Source of the DNA: Vallitalea pronyensis
Lineage (GTDB): Bacteria > Bacillota > Clostridia > Lachnospirales > Vallitaleaceae
DNA: 64,000 nucleotides
Direction: 5' to 3'
NCBI RefSeq assembly: GCF_018141445.1
Contig: NZ_CP058649.1
Coordinates: forward strand, 5,785,001 to 5,849,000
The notes beneath the pieces were generated by a model, which was given only the letters and a program-made list of their open reading frames with translations, had not been told where the DNA came from and searched no databases. The position numbers were made by a program, and so were the translations under genes. Positions within the stretch are counted from its first letter, which is position 1, and each line of letters begins with the position of its first letter. This document shows positions 42,435 through 52,081 of the stretch, in pieces.

Positions 42435-43595
42435 TTACCAATCTGCTATCGCTTGATCGTCAGGATTGAAAAACATGGGGTTTTCCCATTCACCATCATA
42501 CGCCATTTCCTGAATCATTTCTTCATTCACCTCAATACCAAGGCCATGACCTTTTGGAACATCCATATAACCTCCAATGACCTCAAAAGGTTTTTTCAAA
42601 TATTTTACGCCTCTATCCCAACCATTATCCATACAAGGGAATTCTTGAATGACAAAATTAGGTGTACATGCATCCACTTGAAGGCAAGCAGCTAAGGAAA
42701 TGGGTCCCAATGGATTATGTGGCGCAATCCCTGCGTAATAGGCTTCTGCCATGGTTGCAATCTTTCTCACTTCTAGTATACCGCCAGCATGACAACAATC
42801 TGGCTGAACAATAGCAACAGCTTGTTTTTCGATGATTTCTCGAAATCCCCATTTGGTGTAAAGTCTTTCACCTGCTGCAATGGGTATGGACGTGGCTTCT
42901 TTTACTTTTACCAAAGCATCTACATTTTCAGGCAGTACAGGTTCCTCAATAAAGACTGGATGATAGGGTTCCAGTGCCTTACAGAAGCGAATGGCCATAG
43001 CAGGTGACATCCTGCCATGACAATCAATGGCAAGGTCCATTTCATCCCCTACAGCTTCTCTTATTTTATGGAATTTGTCTACATATTCATCTAGTCTTTT
43101 TGGACTTTCCAGATAGTCAGTGGGTCGATCCGGTAAACCCAGTTTCAAGAAATTGAATCCTTCTGCTTGTCTTTTCAAGGCACATGCAACGAATTTTTCT
43201 GTGCTGGTATCGCCTGTATTTGGATAGTCACCATCAATATGTGGGTATACACGTATTTTATCTCGAACCTTTCCACCTAACATCTCATAGACAGGCATTT
43301 CATGATACTTGCCTTTGATATCCCATAAAGCCTGTTCAATACCACTTATGGCACTTACCATGATGGGTCCACCGCGATAGAATGAACCCCTATACATCAT
43401 CTGCCATAGACGTTCTATGTCACACGGATTTTTCCCTATTATCATTTTCCCCATGTTGTGAACCGCTGCTTCCACAATTTTGCTTTTACCTTCAATGACA
43501 GGTTCACCAAAACCAACGATACCTTCATCTGTAGAAATTTTCAAAAACAGCCATCTTGGTTTTACATGAAATGTTTCCAGTTTGGTGATTTTCAA
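42435..43595 (-). CDS. dgoD: D-galactonate dehydratase-like enolase-superfamily enzyme
   Basis: A 386-residue dehydratase of the mandelate racemase/muconate lactonising subgroup. It resembles E. coli DgoD closely at the start (MKITKLETFHVKPRWLFLKI, then GEPVIEGKSKIVEAAVH) and in FYRGGPIMVSAISGIEQALW. Metal ligands are Asp in LAIDCHGR near 187, Glu in FIEEPVLPE near 213 and Glu in PIAAGERLY near 240; the His/Asp pair is APHNPLGP near 290. It would dehydrate D-galactonate to 2-keto-3-deoxygalactonate. The start codon is TTG, seven bases after AAAGGATG. Gluconate or another aldonate is an alternative substrate. Confidence 0.9.
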   Translation of the reverse strand: MKITKLETFHVKPRWLFLKISTDEGIVGFGEPVIEGKSKIVEAAVHNMGKMIIGKNPCDIERLWQMMYRGSFYRGGPIMVSAISGIEQALWDIKGKYHEMPVYEMLGGKVRDKIRVYPHIDGDYPNTGDTSTEKFVACALKRQAEGFNFLKLGLPDRPTDYLESPKRLDEYVDKFHKIREAVGDEMDLAIDCHGRMSPAMAIRFCKALEPYHPVFIEEPVLPENVDALVKVKEATSIPIAAGERLYTKWGFREIIEKQAVAIVQPDCCHAGGILEVRKIATMAEAYYAGIAPHNPLGPISLAACLQVDACTPNFVIQEFPCMDNGWDRGVKYLKKPFEVIGGYMDVPKGHGLGIEVNEEMIQEMAYDGEWENPMFFNPDDQAIADW

Positions 43596-43644
43596 GTCAC
43601 ATCATCCTTTCTTAAGTTATGATTAACTTTTTTAACTTTACATG

Positions 43645-44487
43645 TTACTGCTTGACTGCTCCTGCTGTCATGCCACTAATAAAGTATTTCTGGAAGAATG
43701 TGAACATGATAATTAATGGGATACTGGCTACAATGGATGCCGCCATTAAATCATTCCAGAGCACATTATACTGACCACTGAATTCTGCAATACCCACGGT
43801 GAGTGTCTTCATATGATTATGTGTAATGAGTGTGGATGCAAAAAGAAAATCATTCCAACCCATTATGAATGCATAGATAGCTACGGACGTCATGCCTGGC
43901 ATGGTTAAAGGCATGATGACTTTTAAAAAAACTTGGAATTTGCTGCACCCATCGATGGTAGCTGCTTCATCTAGTGAACGGGGTATATCATTGAAAAAAC
44001 TGGTCATCATCCAAGTAGAAAAGGATAAGGCCATGGATATGTATACAAAAACAATACCCACATGGGTGTTAATCATATCAAAACGTCTAAGTATGGTGTA
44101 AAAAGGTACCAATAACATAACAGCAGGAAACATCTGGCTTACCAATAAAAATGACATAAAGGTCTTTTTCCCCTTAAACTTAAACCTGGTTATACCATAG
44201 CCTGCCAACGTTGAGCAGATAAGGGTAATCACCGTTGACAATGAAGCGTTAATAAAACTATTTTTGAATTGGGTTCCAAAGGGATATTCAATAAGAATAC
44301 GTTTGAATGCTCCAAAAGTCGGCTGCTCGGGTATCCACCTTAATGGAAGTGAAAATGTTTCTGCCTCTGTTTTAATGGCTGTAGACACCATCCATAAGAT
44401 AGGGACCAATACAAAAAAAGAAAAAATGATTAAAATGGTATAATGACCAAGGTTTTTAATGCTACGACTCCTTTTAGCTGTCAACAT
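43645..44487 (-). CDS. CUT1 carbohydrate ABC permease (MalG-like)
   Basis: A 280-residue inner-membrane permease with six hydrophobic segments. The EAA motif near residue 185, IPRSLDEAATIDGCSKFQVF, docks the shared ATPase and marks it as MalG-like; the C-terminus ends FQKYFISGMTAGAVKQ, typical of the group. It overlaps the upstream permease gene by 14 bases, so the two are coupled. No ATPase gene is in the operon; an MsmX-type ATPase elsewhere in the genome probably energises it. Confidence 0.94.
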   Translation of the reverse strand: MLTAKRSRSIKNLGHYTILIIFSFFVLVPILWMVSTAIKTEAETFSLPLRWIPEQPTFGAFKRILIEYPFGTQFKNSFINASLSTVITLICSTLAGYGITRFKFKGKKTFMSFLLVSQMFPAVMLLVPFYTILRRFDMINTHVGIVFVYISMALSFSTWMMTSFFNDIPRSLDEAATIDGCSKFQVFLKVIMPLTMPGMTSVAIYAFIMGWNDFLFASTLITHNHMKTLTVGIAEFSGQYNVLWNDLMAASIVASIPLIIMFTFFQKYFISGMTAGAVKQ

Positions 44488-45358
44488 TTATCTTAAACCC
44501 TCTTTCCATCACATATTTTATCACAAATATTATGGTAAATACAACAATGGCTACCGATGATCCTGCACCAAACTCAAAATATTCAAAGCTTCGCTTATAA
44601 ATATCAATACTGATAAGTGACGTGGCAGAGCCGGGTCCACCCTGAGTCAGTACCCAAACAATGGTATAGTGTTTGAACCACCAGATGATATCCAGCACCA
44701 GTGCCGTATAAATAACACCTTTAAGACTTGGAAGGGTGATATAGATGAACTTTTTCATACCCGTTGCCCCATCAATATCTGCTGCTTCATATAAATCCTG
44801 ATTAATATTCTGTAGACCTGCTAACAAAATCACCATAATCATGGGAAATCCCTTCCAGATACAAGCCAATACAACAGCTACAAAAGCAAAATCACCATCC
44901 CCTAGCCAAGATATGGGTTCCGATATCAAAGACAGGCTCATGAGGGTCTGATTAATCAGGCCATATAAAGGATTAAGAAGCCACTTGAAAGTCATGGCAA
45001 TGACAGATTCTGGGATCACCCAAGGCAGTATAAGGATTGCTCTAAAAAAAGTAATACCTTTTATATCCTTGTTTAATATATGGGATAGCAGGAATCCAAT
45101 GATAAAGTGTCCTGCCACCACAAACACCGTAAACTTCAATGTCAGTAATATGGATGTATAAAACTGTTTGTTTACAAGTACCTTTATATAGTTCTGGAAC
45201 CCGATAAAGTCCCAACGGCTGATAAGGTCTGTCTTGTAGAAACTAATGTACAATCCCCTAAGGAGTGGGTATATTCTTAATCCAACCATAAATAAAAGTG
45301 CAGGGAAAATATAGACATACGCGCCCAGCCGTCTTTTCTGTTTCATCATGATAGCCAT
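44474..45358 (-). CDS. CUT1 carbohydrate ABC permease (MalF-like)
   Basis: A 294-residue permease with six hydrophobic segments beginning near residue 12 (YVYIFPALLFMVGLRIYPLL). The EAA motif is INQDLYEAADIDGATGMKKF near 195-214, followed by YITLPSLKGV. It pairs with the MalG-like partner immediately downstream and takes sugar from the binding protein encoded upstream. AAAGGAG lies seven bases before the ATG. Confidence 0.94.
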   Translation of the reverse strand: MAIMMKQKRRLGAYVYIFPALLFMVGLRIYPLLRGLYISFYKTDLISRWDFIGFQNYIKVLVNKQFYTSILLTLKFTVFVVAGHFIIGFLLSHILNKDIKGITFFRAILILPWVIPESVIAMTFKWLLNPLYGLINQTLMSLSLISEPISWLGDGDFAFVAVVLACIWKGFPMIMVILLAGLQNINQDLYEAADIDGATGMKKFIYITLPSLKGVIYTALVLDIIWWFKHYTIVWVLTQGGPGSATSLISIDIYKRSFEYFEFGAGSSVAIVVFTIIFVIKYVMERGFKINVDS

Positions 45359-45404
45359 TACAAATCTCCTTTTACAAACTCTTTTTACACGTTAAATGAG
45401 AGGC

Positions 45405-46778
45405 TTAATTATTCACTTCAAGCAACAATTCTTCATTTCTGCTCATGAGGTAGTCTATGGCTTCATCTACAGATACACCATTGGCCATGATATTCGTGTA
45501 CGCCAAACCTACCGCATCAATCATCTGCTGATACATGGGGTATTTTTCAGGTATGTATACTTTATCTAAGGCTTGTATGAAACCTTTGTATGTTGGTTCG
45601 TTGAAGATAGGAGCAGATGTACTTTCCTTCCTTACAGGTAATCGGCCCGTTTTTTGAGCAAAATCAATAGCATATTTGGACGTATTCATAAATTTGAGAT
45701 AGTCAATAACGATTTCCTTATGTTCTGACGTCTTTGACACCGAATAACCCATAACACCAGCTGAAGCGCCAACGGCATTCTCTTTTTCAGGTATTAAGAA
45801 ACTACCTAATTTCCCATCAAGGTCAGGGTTCTTATTCAGTAATAGCCCCATACCATTAGAACCGGTAATCATCATGCCTGTCTTTTCAGTTGCCAGATAG
45901 TTAACAGCTTCTGTATAGCCTGTTTCTGTTGGTCCTGGAGGTACGACCTGATGTACAGTGTGTAAATCGGTAAAGAACTTAAGGGCTTCTTTAAATGCTG
46001 GGGTATCTAAGGTTGTTTTCCACTTACCATCTGCATAAGTAGCGTCTTCACATCCAAAGTTCCTAGCGATGTTCATAAATCGAGACGTACCAGAACCATT
46101 GTTTGTCCCGACCATGCTAAAGCCCCATCTATCTATTTTGCCATTCCCATCCGTATCTTTTGTCATGGCTTTTGAAACATCTAAAAAGGCATCCCAAGTT
46201 GTTGGTACTGCCATACCGGTCTCTTCCAGCCAATCGGTTCGATAGATTACCGCACTTGGTACGGAGAACCATGGGAATCTTGCCATTTCATCACCCACCA
46301 TAACATCGGCCAGAGCGCTTTCTAGAAAACCATCAAAGTACTCATCCGTTAGGTAAGGTCGAATATCTTCTAGAATGCCTAATTCTACTGCTTTTGGGAA
46401 AAAGTCAGGAAGCATGGTAAATGCATCTGGCAAGTCATTATTGGTAATATATGCTGTCATCTTCTTCGTGAGTTCGTTGGAAGGTGTACCTATGTAATGA
46501 ATCTTAATATTGGGATGTTGTGCCATGTAAGCGTCTGCCATGGCTTGCTCAAGTTCGCCCTCAACACCTTCTGTGATCGTTCCTGATAGAATATTGATAA
46601 CAACTTCCTTCTCAGCCTTATCTTGTTCATCCCCTGGTTTCTTTTCTCCTTGACTCATGGTATCATCCGATGTTTCTTTACTACCTTTTCCTGAATCATT
46701 ACTGCAACCACTAAATAGAAACACTGCCATCATGAGTATTAAGAGTATACTTAATATTTGTTTTCTTACTTTTGTCAT
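45405..46778 (-). CDS. Sugar-binding lipoprotein of the CUT1 importer
   Basis: A 457-residue extracellular lipoprotein of family 1 solute-binding proteins. The signal peptide ends in the lipobox LFSGC, then an acidic linker. Typical elements are VINILSGTITEGVEGELEQAMADAY (opening), AVIYRTDWLEETGM near 170, GIDRWGFSMVG-type segment near 205 and the C-terminal QALDKVYIPEKYPMY. The start at 46778 has AGGAGG six bases upstream; the longer frame adds 41 codons without a site. It is a clear paralog of the binding protein encoded before it. A terminator and a new promoter separate the two. Confidence 0.93.
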   Translation of the reverse strand: MTKVRKQILSILLILMMAVFLFSGCSNDSGKGSKETSDDTMSQGEKKPGDEQDKAEKEVVINILSGTITEGVEGELEQAMADAYMAQHPNIKIHYIGTPSNELTKKMTAYITNNDLPDAFTMLPDFFPKAVELGILEDIRPYLTDEYFDGFLESALADVMVGDEMARFPWFSVPSAVIYRTDWLEETGMAVPTTWDAFLDVSKAMTKDTDGNGKIDRWGFSMVGTNNGSGTSRFMNIARNFGCEDATYADGKWKTTLDTPAFKEALKFFTDLHTVHQVVPPGPTETGYTEAVNYLATEKTGMMITGSNGMGLLLNKNPDLDGKLGSFLIPEKENAVGASAGVMGYSVSKTSEHKEIVIDYLKFMNTSKYAIDFAQKTGRLPVRKESTSAPIFNEPTYKGFIQALDKVYIPEKYPMYQQMIDAVGLAYTNIMANGVSVDEAIDYLMSRNEELLLEVNN

Positions 46779-47088
46779 CTTTCTTCTCCTCCTTAATAAG
46801 TTATACAAAATAGATGCTACATGATTTAACGCCCCCATATACCCCCATTCTTTGATGCCATACCATGGACATGCTAAATCACTGGGCCTATCGTTTATCA
46901 TCTATTTGATGTCATTATTATAGATGAAAGTATATGGCGGATAAATGAGTTGACGGTCGCACTATTTATAATTATTCAATTTAAACACATAATTTTTCAC
47001 AGGTGAAAGCGTCATTTATAAAAAACCTTGATTTTTTTATAATGAGGTCAAAAAAAGAACCACATGATTGCGGTTCTTGATATGATGG
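46779..47088 (-). promoter_or_regulatory. Intergenic region with regulated promoter of the importer/dgoD operon
   Basis: About 310 bases between two paralogous binding-protein genes. A minus-strand TATAAT (46917-46922) has only a poor -35, TTTATC (46940-46945), with a 17-bp spacer. A poor -35 suits activation by the YesN-type regulator encoded upstream. The first 40 bases after 47048 hold the terminator of the preceding operon. Confidence 0.5.
47048..47078 (-). terminator. Terminator of the YesM/YesN operon
   Basis: Minus-strand stem AAGAACC with GGTTCTT, followed by a run of Ts, right after the stop codon of the sensor-linked binding protein gene. Confidence 0.8.
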
Positions 47089-48426
47089 TCATTCCTGTTC
47101 ATTTTTTATATTGGAATTATCAATAATTTGTCTGATTCTATTGGCTGCTTCTTTGGCTGCTATTCTAGGCTCTTGACTCTCCGTTAAGACCTGTTGATAA
47201 GCTTGACCCAGAATATCAGGCATATCTGCATAATAGCTAACTCTAGGAAAGGGTTCAATATATTGAAAAGCTTCATAGAAACCACTATATGCATCATCTC
47301 TGCCTAACACAACTTCTCCTGCATATACGGTAGAAGGTATTCTTCCTGTTTGCTCGAACCAACGGATCTGGTTATCCTTTTCTAGAAGAAACCTTAAGAA
47401 TCGTACAGCTTCTTCTTTATGGGGACTTGTTTTTGCAATGGAGTAGCCATGAATGCCCAAGGTTGATGTATGCTGGCTGCCCATGGGTATTAAGAAACTA
47501 CCCAGCTTTCCTTTTAAACCTGGATTCTTTGCCAATATGGAAGCCATGGCGTGTGAACCGGTTATCATCATGGCTGTCTTTTCATTTTTCATCCATTCAA
47601 TGGCTTCTTCATAACTGACCTCAACAGGTCCAGGTGGTACGACTTTGTGTTTGGTATAAAGTTCACCATAATAGGTCAAAGCAGCAATACCTTCAGGACT
47701 ATCCATATCTGTTACCCACTGGTGGTCAGCGTATCGAAGCTCATAAGCTCCAAATGATCTCAATACATTGGTGAACCGAACTGCCCCTGAATTATTTTTA
47801 GCACCCACTAATGCCAAACCCCATCGGTCGATAACACCATCTCCATTGGTGTCTTCTGTTAACGCTTTAGCAACTTCCAGAAAAGCTGACCAATCTTTTG
47901 GAACCGTTAACTTTTTTTCTTCAAACCAGTCCGTTCTGTAAATAACACCCATGGATACCATGGACCATGGTAAAAAAACCATTTCCTCATCTTGAATGGC
48001 TTCAATCATCAATTCTGGATAAATTTGTTCTAGGAAAGAATCGTCAAAGAAACGCCTTAAATCAGCTATGATATCAAGGTCATATAGTTTATTCCGAAAT
48101 TCTGGGAGATTGACAAATATATCGGGCATATTATCTTCAATGGCCAAGGTGGATAGTTGGGTGGAAACATTATTAATGGGTACACCAATGTACTCGATGA
48201 CAATATCTTTGTTTGCAGCCATGAATGTTTCAGCTAGTTGTTGTTCAAGTTCTTTTTCTGGACTTTCTACAATCGTTGTAGAAAGCACCTTAAGAACCAC
48301 CTTTTTAGCTGATATCTCTGTTTCTTTCTGGAAATCTGACTCTGTGGTTTCTTGGTGTTCAGTATCCGTACACCCTGTCACCATAAAGAACACCACCATA
48401 AAGATAACACCCTTGACATATTTCAT
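47089..48426 (-). CDS. Sensor-linked sugar-binding lipoprotein
   Basis: A 445-residue lipoprotein with lipobox FMVTGC at residues 14-19. It is a paralog of the importer's binding protein, sharing stretches such as VIYRTDWFEEKKLTVPKDW, DRWGLALVGAKNNSGAVRF and KNEKTAMMITGSHAM (compare NEKTGMMITGSNG-like parts there). It lies 23 bases behind the YesN gene and ahead of a terminator, so it is made with the two-component system and not with the permeases. It may present the sugar to the histidine kinase, as a co-sensor; that role is inferred from gene order. Confidence 0.88.
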   Translation of the reverse strand: MKYVKGVIFMVVFFMVTGCTDTEHQETTESDFQKETEISAKKVVLKVLSTTIVESPEKELEQQLAETFMAANKDIVIEYIGVPINNVSTQLSTLAIEDNMPDIFVNLPEFRNKLYDLDIIADLRRFFDDSFLEQIYPELMIEAIQDEEMVFLPWSMVSMGVIYRTDWFEEKKLTVPKDWSAFLEVAKALTEDTNGDGVIDRWGLALVGAKNNSGAVRFTNVLRSFGAYELRYADHQWVTDMDSPEGIAALTYYGELYTKHKVVPPGPVEVSYEEAIEWMKNEKTAMMITGSHAMASILAKNPGLKGKLGSFLIPMGSQHTSTLGIHGYSIAKTSPHKEEAVRFLRFLLEKDNQIRWFEQTGRIPSTVYAGEVVLGRDDAYSGFYEAFQYIEPFPRVSYYADMPDILGQAYQQVLTESQEPRIAAKEAANRIRQIIDNSNIKNEQE

Positions 48427-48449
48427 AAAACCACACCCCTATGAAAGAT

Positions 48450-50033
48450 TCAACTACTTTTTAATTGCTTTCGGTAAACGTTTGGACTCATGTTAAACTT
48501 CTTCTTAAACACGTTACTGAAATAATAAATGTTATCATAACCGATTTCATCACTTATTTGTGTGATGGACTTATCCGTGGTTCGAAGTAAAATCTTAGCC
48601 ATCTCCATTCGGTAATCCGTGAGATAATGGGTCACATTAACCCCTACTTTCTTCTTAAACAGGGAACCGAAATAACTGGCAGACATGTTTAGACGTTCTG
48701 CTAAGAAGGAGACGGTTATATCATGGCTATAATGGTTCTGGATATAATCAAGACATCCTTTAATATCCTTGTCCAATGTATCGTCTCTCATTACCTTGAG
48801 ATGCTTAAAATACAACGTGTTAAACCTTTCAAACCAATCCATTGTCTGGTGCATGTATTCAAAATGTCTTAGTTCTGACCTTTCTGCTATACCATCATAA
48901 CCTGTTATATCCTGAAACTGCTGGTGATATAATTTCAGTTCTTTTGAATACACATGAAGCATTTCATCCAGATCCCCATTGAATGTTTGTCGAACAAAAG
49001 ACATGCTTGCTTCAGACACATCATGAAAATATTGCTTCCAGACATCAGCTGCTTGTTGCGCATCTCCGTATTCTATAGCCCTTTCAAGGTTGCGTTCCAT
49101 TGTTGTGTCAAATAATAATTTATCATGCTCTATGAGACCGTCTTTCTTACTGCTTGCCTCATACAGAATGGATTCAGGTCCATGAATAAATCGTTTCTCA
49201 TTAACCTTATCTAAAGCGTCTAGAGCCTTTTTAAAGTCTTGTAAATCTATGGCTCTAGCGTTCAAGGCTACAGAAACCGTGATTTGCATATAACGACTAA
49301 GGGCTTTCTGCAAGTCTTCTAACATGTTACTAAGCTTATTTTGCAACATCACCTTGGCATTCATGACACCCACATAATGTAAATCATCCAGACGAAACAC
49401 ATCTCCTGTACCATAGTCATTAATGATTTCCGACGTAAGGTTCATGACCGATTGAGCAAAAAGCCGTCGATCCGATGGGGAACTGGCTGGTTTTCTCTTC
49501 GTACATGTATCCACTGTAAACAACATAAGACACCCTTCACTGCTCGTGAGCTTACTTCCCTTTTTCTGAAGCAGGTCCAAATCCAATGGACATTCATCAC
49601 TGGCAATTCTCTGCCATTCTTCCTGAAGACTCATTGTTTTCTCGTCACCTATAGCGGATCGTATGGATTGTTGTACAGTAAGCAGCAGTTCCAGCAGCTT
49701 TTGTGAATTAACAGAAAGCTTTAGTATATAATCAACTGCGCCAAGCCGTAGTGCTTGTTGAGCATAGATAAAATCCTCATGACAACTAAGGATGATGACT
49801 TTCACATCGATAGCCTCATCTTTAATCGCCTTCAATACCTCAATGCCGTTCATAACAGGCATCTCAATGTCAAGGAGTACAATATGGACTTCTTCCTGCC
49901 TTAATATGGCCATCGCTTCTTTTCCATTACTGGCCTCACCAATGACTTCAAAATAATGTTGCCCCCAATCGATTGATGATTTTATACCCACCCTAACCAA
50001 CAATTCATCGTCAACTATCAGCACTTTTGTCAT
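48450..50033 (-). CDS. YesN-type response regulator with AraC domain
   Basis: A 527-residue cytoplasmic regulator. Residues 1-120 are a receiver (TKVLIVDDELLVRVGIK; phosphoacceptor Asp in VLLDIEMPVMNG near 55; Lys in ILKLSVN near 104). A middle region of about 300 residues follows, and the last 100 residues are an AraC helix-turn-helix pair (VSFLAERLNMSASYFGSLFKK and QISDEIGYDNIYYFSNVFKK). It should bind the promoter of the importer operon when phosphorylated by the kinase. The start at 50033 follows GGGAGG and overlaps the kinase gene by 23 bases. Confidence 0.93.
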   Translation of the reverse strand: MTKVLIVDDELLVRVGIKSSIDWGQHYFEVIGEASNGKEAMAILRQEEVHIVLLDIEMPVMNGIEVLKAIKDEAIDVKVIILSCHEDFIYAQQALRLGAVDYILKLSVNSQKLLELLLTVQQSIRSAIGDEKTMSLQEEWQRIASDECPLDLDLLQKKGSKLTSSEGCLMLFTVDTCTKRKPASSPSDRRLFAQSVMNLTSEIINDYGTGDVFRLDDLHYVGVMNAKVMLQNKLSNMLEDLQKALSRYMQITVSVALNARAIDLQDFKKALDALDKVNEKRFIHGPESILYEASSKKDGLIEHDKLLFDTTMERNLERAIEYGDAQQAADVWKQYFHDVSEASMSFVRQTFNGDLDEMLHVYSKELKLYHQQFQDITGYDGIAERSELRHFEYMHQTMDWFERFNTLYFKHLKVMRDDTLDKDIKGCLDYIQNHYSHDITVSFLAERLNMSASYFGSLFKKKVGVNVTHYLTDYRMEMAKILLRTTDKSITQISDEIGYDNIYYFSNVFKKKFNMSPNVYRKQLKSS

Positions 50034-51831
50034 AATCTGCCTCCCTGATGATTGGTAATACAATTGTTATTTTGATACCCTTTCCTATTTGGCTGAAAAG
50101 CTTTAAACCATATGCCTCACCAAACATCAATTTGATGCGTTGATGTACATTCCCCAGACCAATACCACTATACCTGCCTTTTGTTTCATTTTTTTCCATG
50201 GATGCAACCAACTGTTTTAGATGTTCTGGCTCCACGCCCACCCCGTTATCTTCAACCCTAAAACACAAGTTTTCATCCTCTATATACCCTTTGATCTCAA
50301 TATGAATGTTTTTCTCCTCTTGTCCTTTTATACCATGAATCAAAGTATTTTCAACTAAGGGCTGAAGAATGAGTTTGGGAACCATCCATGTTTTAATACC
50401 TTCTTGTAAGGTAATGGACATGGTGAACTGTTGATTGTATCTGGCTTTTTGGATATTAAGATAACTGTTGATATTTTCAATCTCATCACCAATGGGTATG
50501 CATTCGTTCATTTTGCCTATGCTCATTTCCAGCAACCTGCCAAGGGATGCAATCAGGTCTGCCACATTAGGGGCTTGATTGATAACGGCTATCCATTTAA
50601 TGGTATTCAAGGTATTGAATAAAAAATGAGGATTAATCTGTGCATACAGCACTTGCAGCATCAATGCTTTCTCTTTCTCCTTTTCTTGCTGAATATTTCT
50701 AATCAATTGATTGATTTGATGTATGGTTATGTTAAATCGCTTTCCCAACTGAGCGATTTCATCTCTACCCTTAACGGGAACCGTCAGATCAAATTTCCCC
50801 TGCTCAACATCTTGCATCTGGAGCATTAACTTTTTTAATGGAAGGGTAATACTGTAAATCAGAATGTAACTGATAATAATAAATATCAGCAATACACCAA
50901 GAAGGAGAATCAGATTCTTGCTCCTCTGGTCAATGACTTGAGAGAATAGATTTTCATAATTACTGACCTTAATCAGATACCAACCTGTCAAACTATTTTT
51001 TGTGTAACTGATGAATTGATGATTTCCATCTTCTTCATAACTAAAATGATTACGATTCTTATACAAAATAGCATTAACATAGGGTTTTGCAGCCAAGTTT
51101 GTACCAATGTGCTCCCGCTCAACATCACTAACCACCGTACCCCCTTTATCAACAACTAATATGTTGTCATCGTTTTCTCCCGTCAGCAGGTCATAAATCA
51201 AATCCTGCTCTTCATAAGTAATGGTCATGACACCCCGCCAAGACAGTTCAGCACTTTCATTAATCAATCGGGCTAACGTAATGAGGTAGACATGCTTATC
51301 ATGATCCCAGTGAAAAACCCAAGACTGGTAACCTTTATCCTTCATACTATCTGCAAACCATGTTTGTTCGCGCCAAGCTATATCTTTATCGGAATTTCTC
51401 TTAGGAAGCGATGTATATATATTGTTCTGAAAATCAAAAAGGGTGAGGGTATTGTTATACTCCGACAATATGGTTTCTCTAGCGATGTTAAAACTATCAT
51501 TGATCACCAGATAATTCTTATAATAGTGCTGTAGCTTTTCCCATTCATCTGCCTCAATGGACGGGGTTCCATTAAAAAGCACCTCTTTCACCTGCTTATT
51601 AATGGCAAAAAAGTTCATAGCTTTGACCACTTTATCCAATTCGTCTTCAATGACCTTGTTCAACTGTTCTAAATCTCTAGCATTTTCTTTCTTAATCTGT
51701 TCACGAAGAATATCTTCCGTAGTCTTGGAATAACGATAAGAAATGATTAATAGAGGCAATACAAGAAAAATGAGAATAACCAACAGCATTTTGGTTTGAA
51801 CGTGCTTAAACCGATACAGTCTCATTTTCAC
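50011..51831 (-). CDS. YesM-type sensor histidine kinase
   Basis: A 606-residue membrane kinase. Two membrane segments (about residues 15-32 and 303-325) flank an extracellular dCache-like sensor domain. A HAMP segment follows (LKKLMLQMQDVEQGKFDLTV near 335), then the His_kinase domain with the phospho-His in QINPHFLFNTLNTIKW near 420. The ATPase domain has N-box LVENTLIHG near 510 and G-boxes VEDNGVGVEP and GIGLGNVHQRI near 540-575. It senses an external sugar signal, perhaps via the co-encoded binding lipoprotein, and phosphorylates the YesN protein encoded next. Confidence 0.93.
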   Translation of the reverse strand: MKMRLYRFKHVQTKMLLVILIFLVLPLLIISYRYSKTTEDILREQIKKENARDLEQLNKVIEDELDKVVKAMNFFAINKQVKEVLFNGTPSIEADEWEKLQHYYKNYLVINDSFNIARETILSEYNNTLTLFDFQNNIYTSLPKRNSDKDIAWREQTWFADSMKDKGYQSWVFHWDHDKHVYLITLARLINESAELSWRGVMTITYEEQDLIYDLLTGENDDNILVVDKGGTVVSDVEREHIGTNLAAKPYVNAILYKNRNHFSYEEDGNHQFISYTKNSLTGWYLIKVSNYENLFSQVIDQRSKNLILLLGVLLIFIIISYILIYSITLPLKKLMLQMQDVEQGKFDLTVPVKGRDEIAQLGKRFNITIHQINQLIRNIQQEKEKEKALMLQVLYAQINPHFLFNTLNTIKWIAVINQAPNVADLIASLGRLLEMSIGKMNECIPIGDEIENINSYLNIQKARYNQQFTMSITLQEGIKTWMVPKLILQPLVENTLIHGIKGQEEKNIHIEIKGYIEDENLCFRVEDNGVGVEPEHLKQLVASMEKNETKGRYSGIGLGNVHQRIKLMFGEAYGLKLFSQIGKGIKITIVLPIIREADYDKSADS

Positions 51832-52029
51832 TTAACCATCCTCTCTGAATAATATCTATATAGTATATGTCAATGCCATATAGTTTACAGGTTCAGTGCC
51901 TTTTTAACCATAGAGAAATTTACTCAGTTTTTATAAAAATTATATCATGACTATTGAAAATAATAAACATAGCGAATGGATAACGTTAAAAACCAGATGT
52001 ATTCATGTTTCCATGTTATACATAAGATT

Positions 52030-52068
52030 ATCCCCCTTCTATCTAAAACCAGTAGATAGAAGGGGGAT
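52030..52068 (-). terminator. Hairpin after the beta-propeller enzyme gene
   Basis: A 16-bp perfect stem (ATCCCCCTTCTATCTA with TAGATAGAAGGGGGAT, 7-base loop) 14 bases after the stop codon. The T-tract is short, but the stem is very stable and ends the sulfatase/oxidoreductase operon. Confidence 0.8.
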
Positions 52069-52081
52069 TAAATTGGTACTG

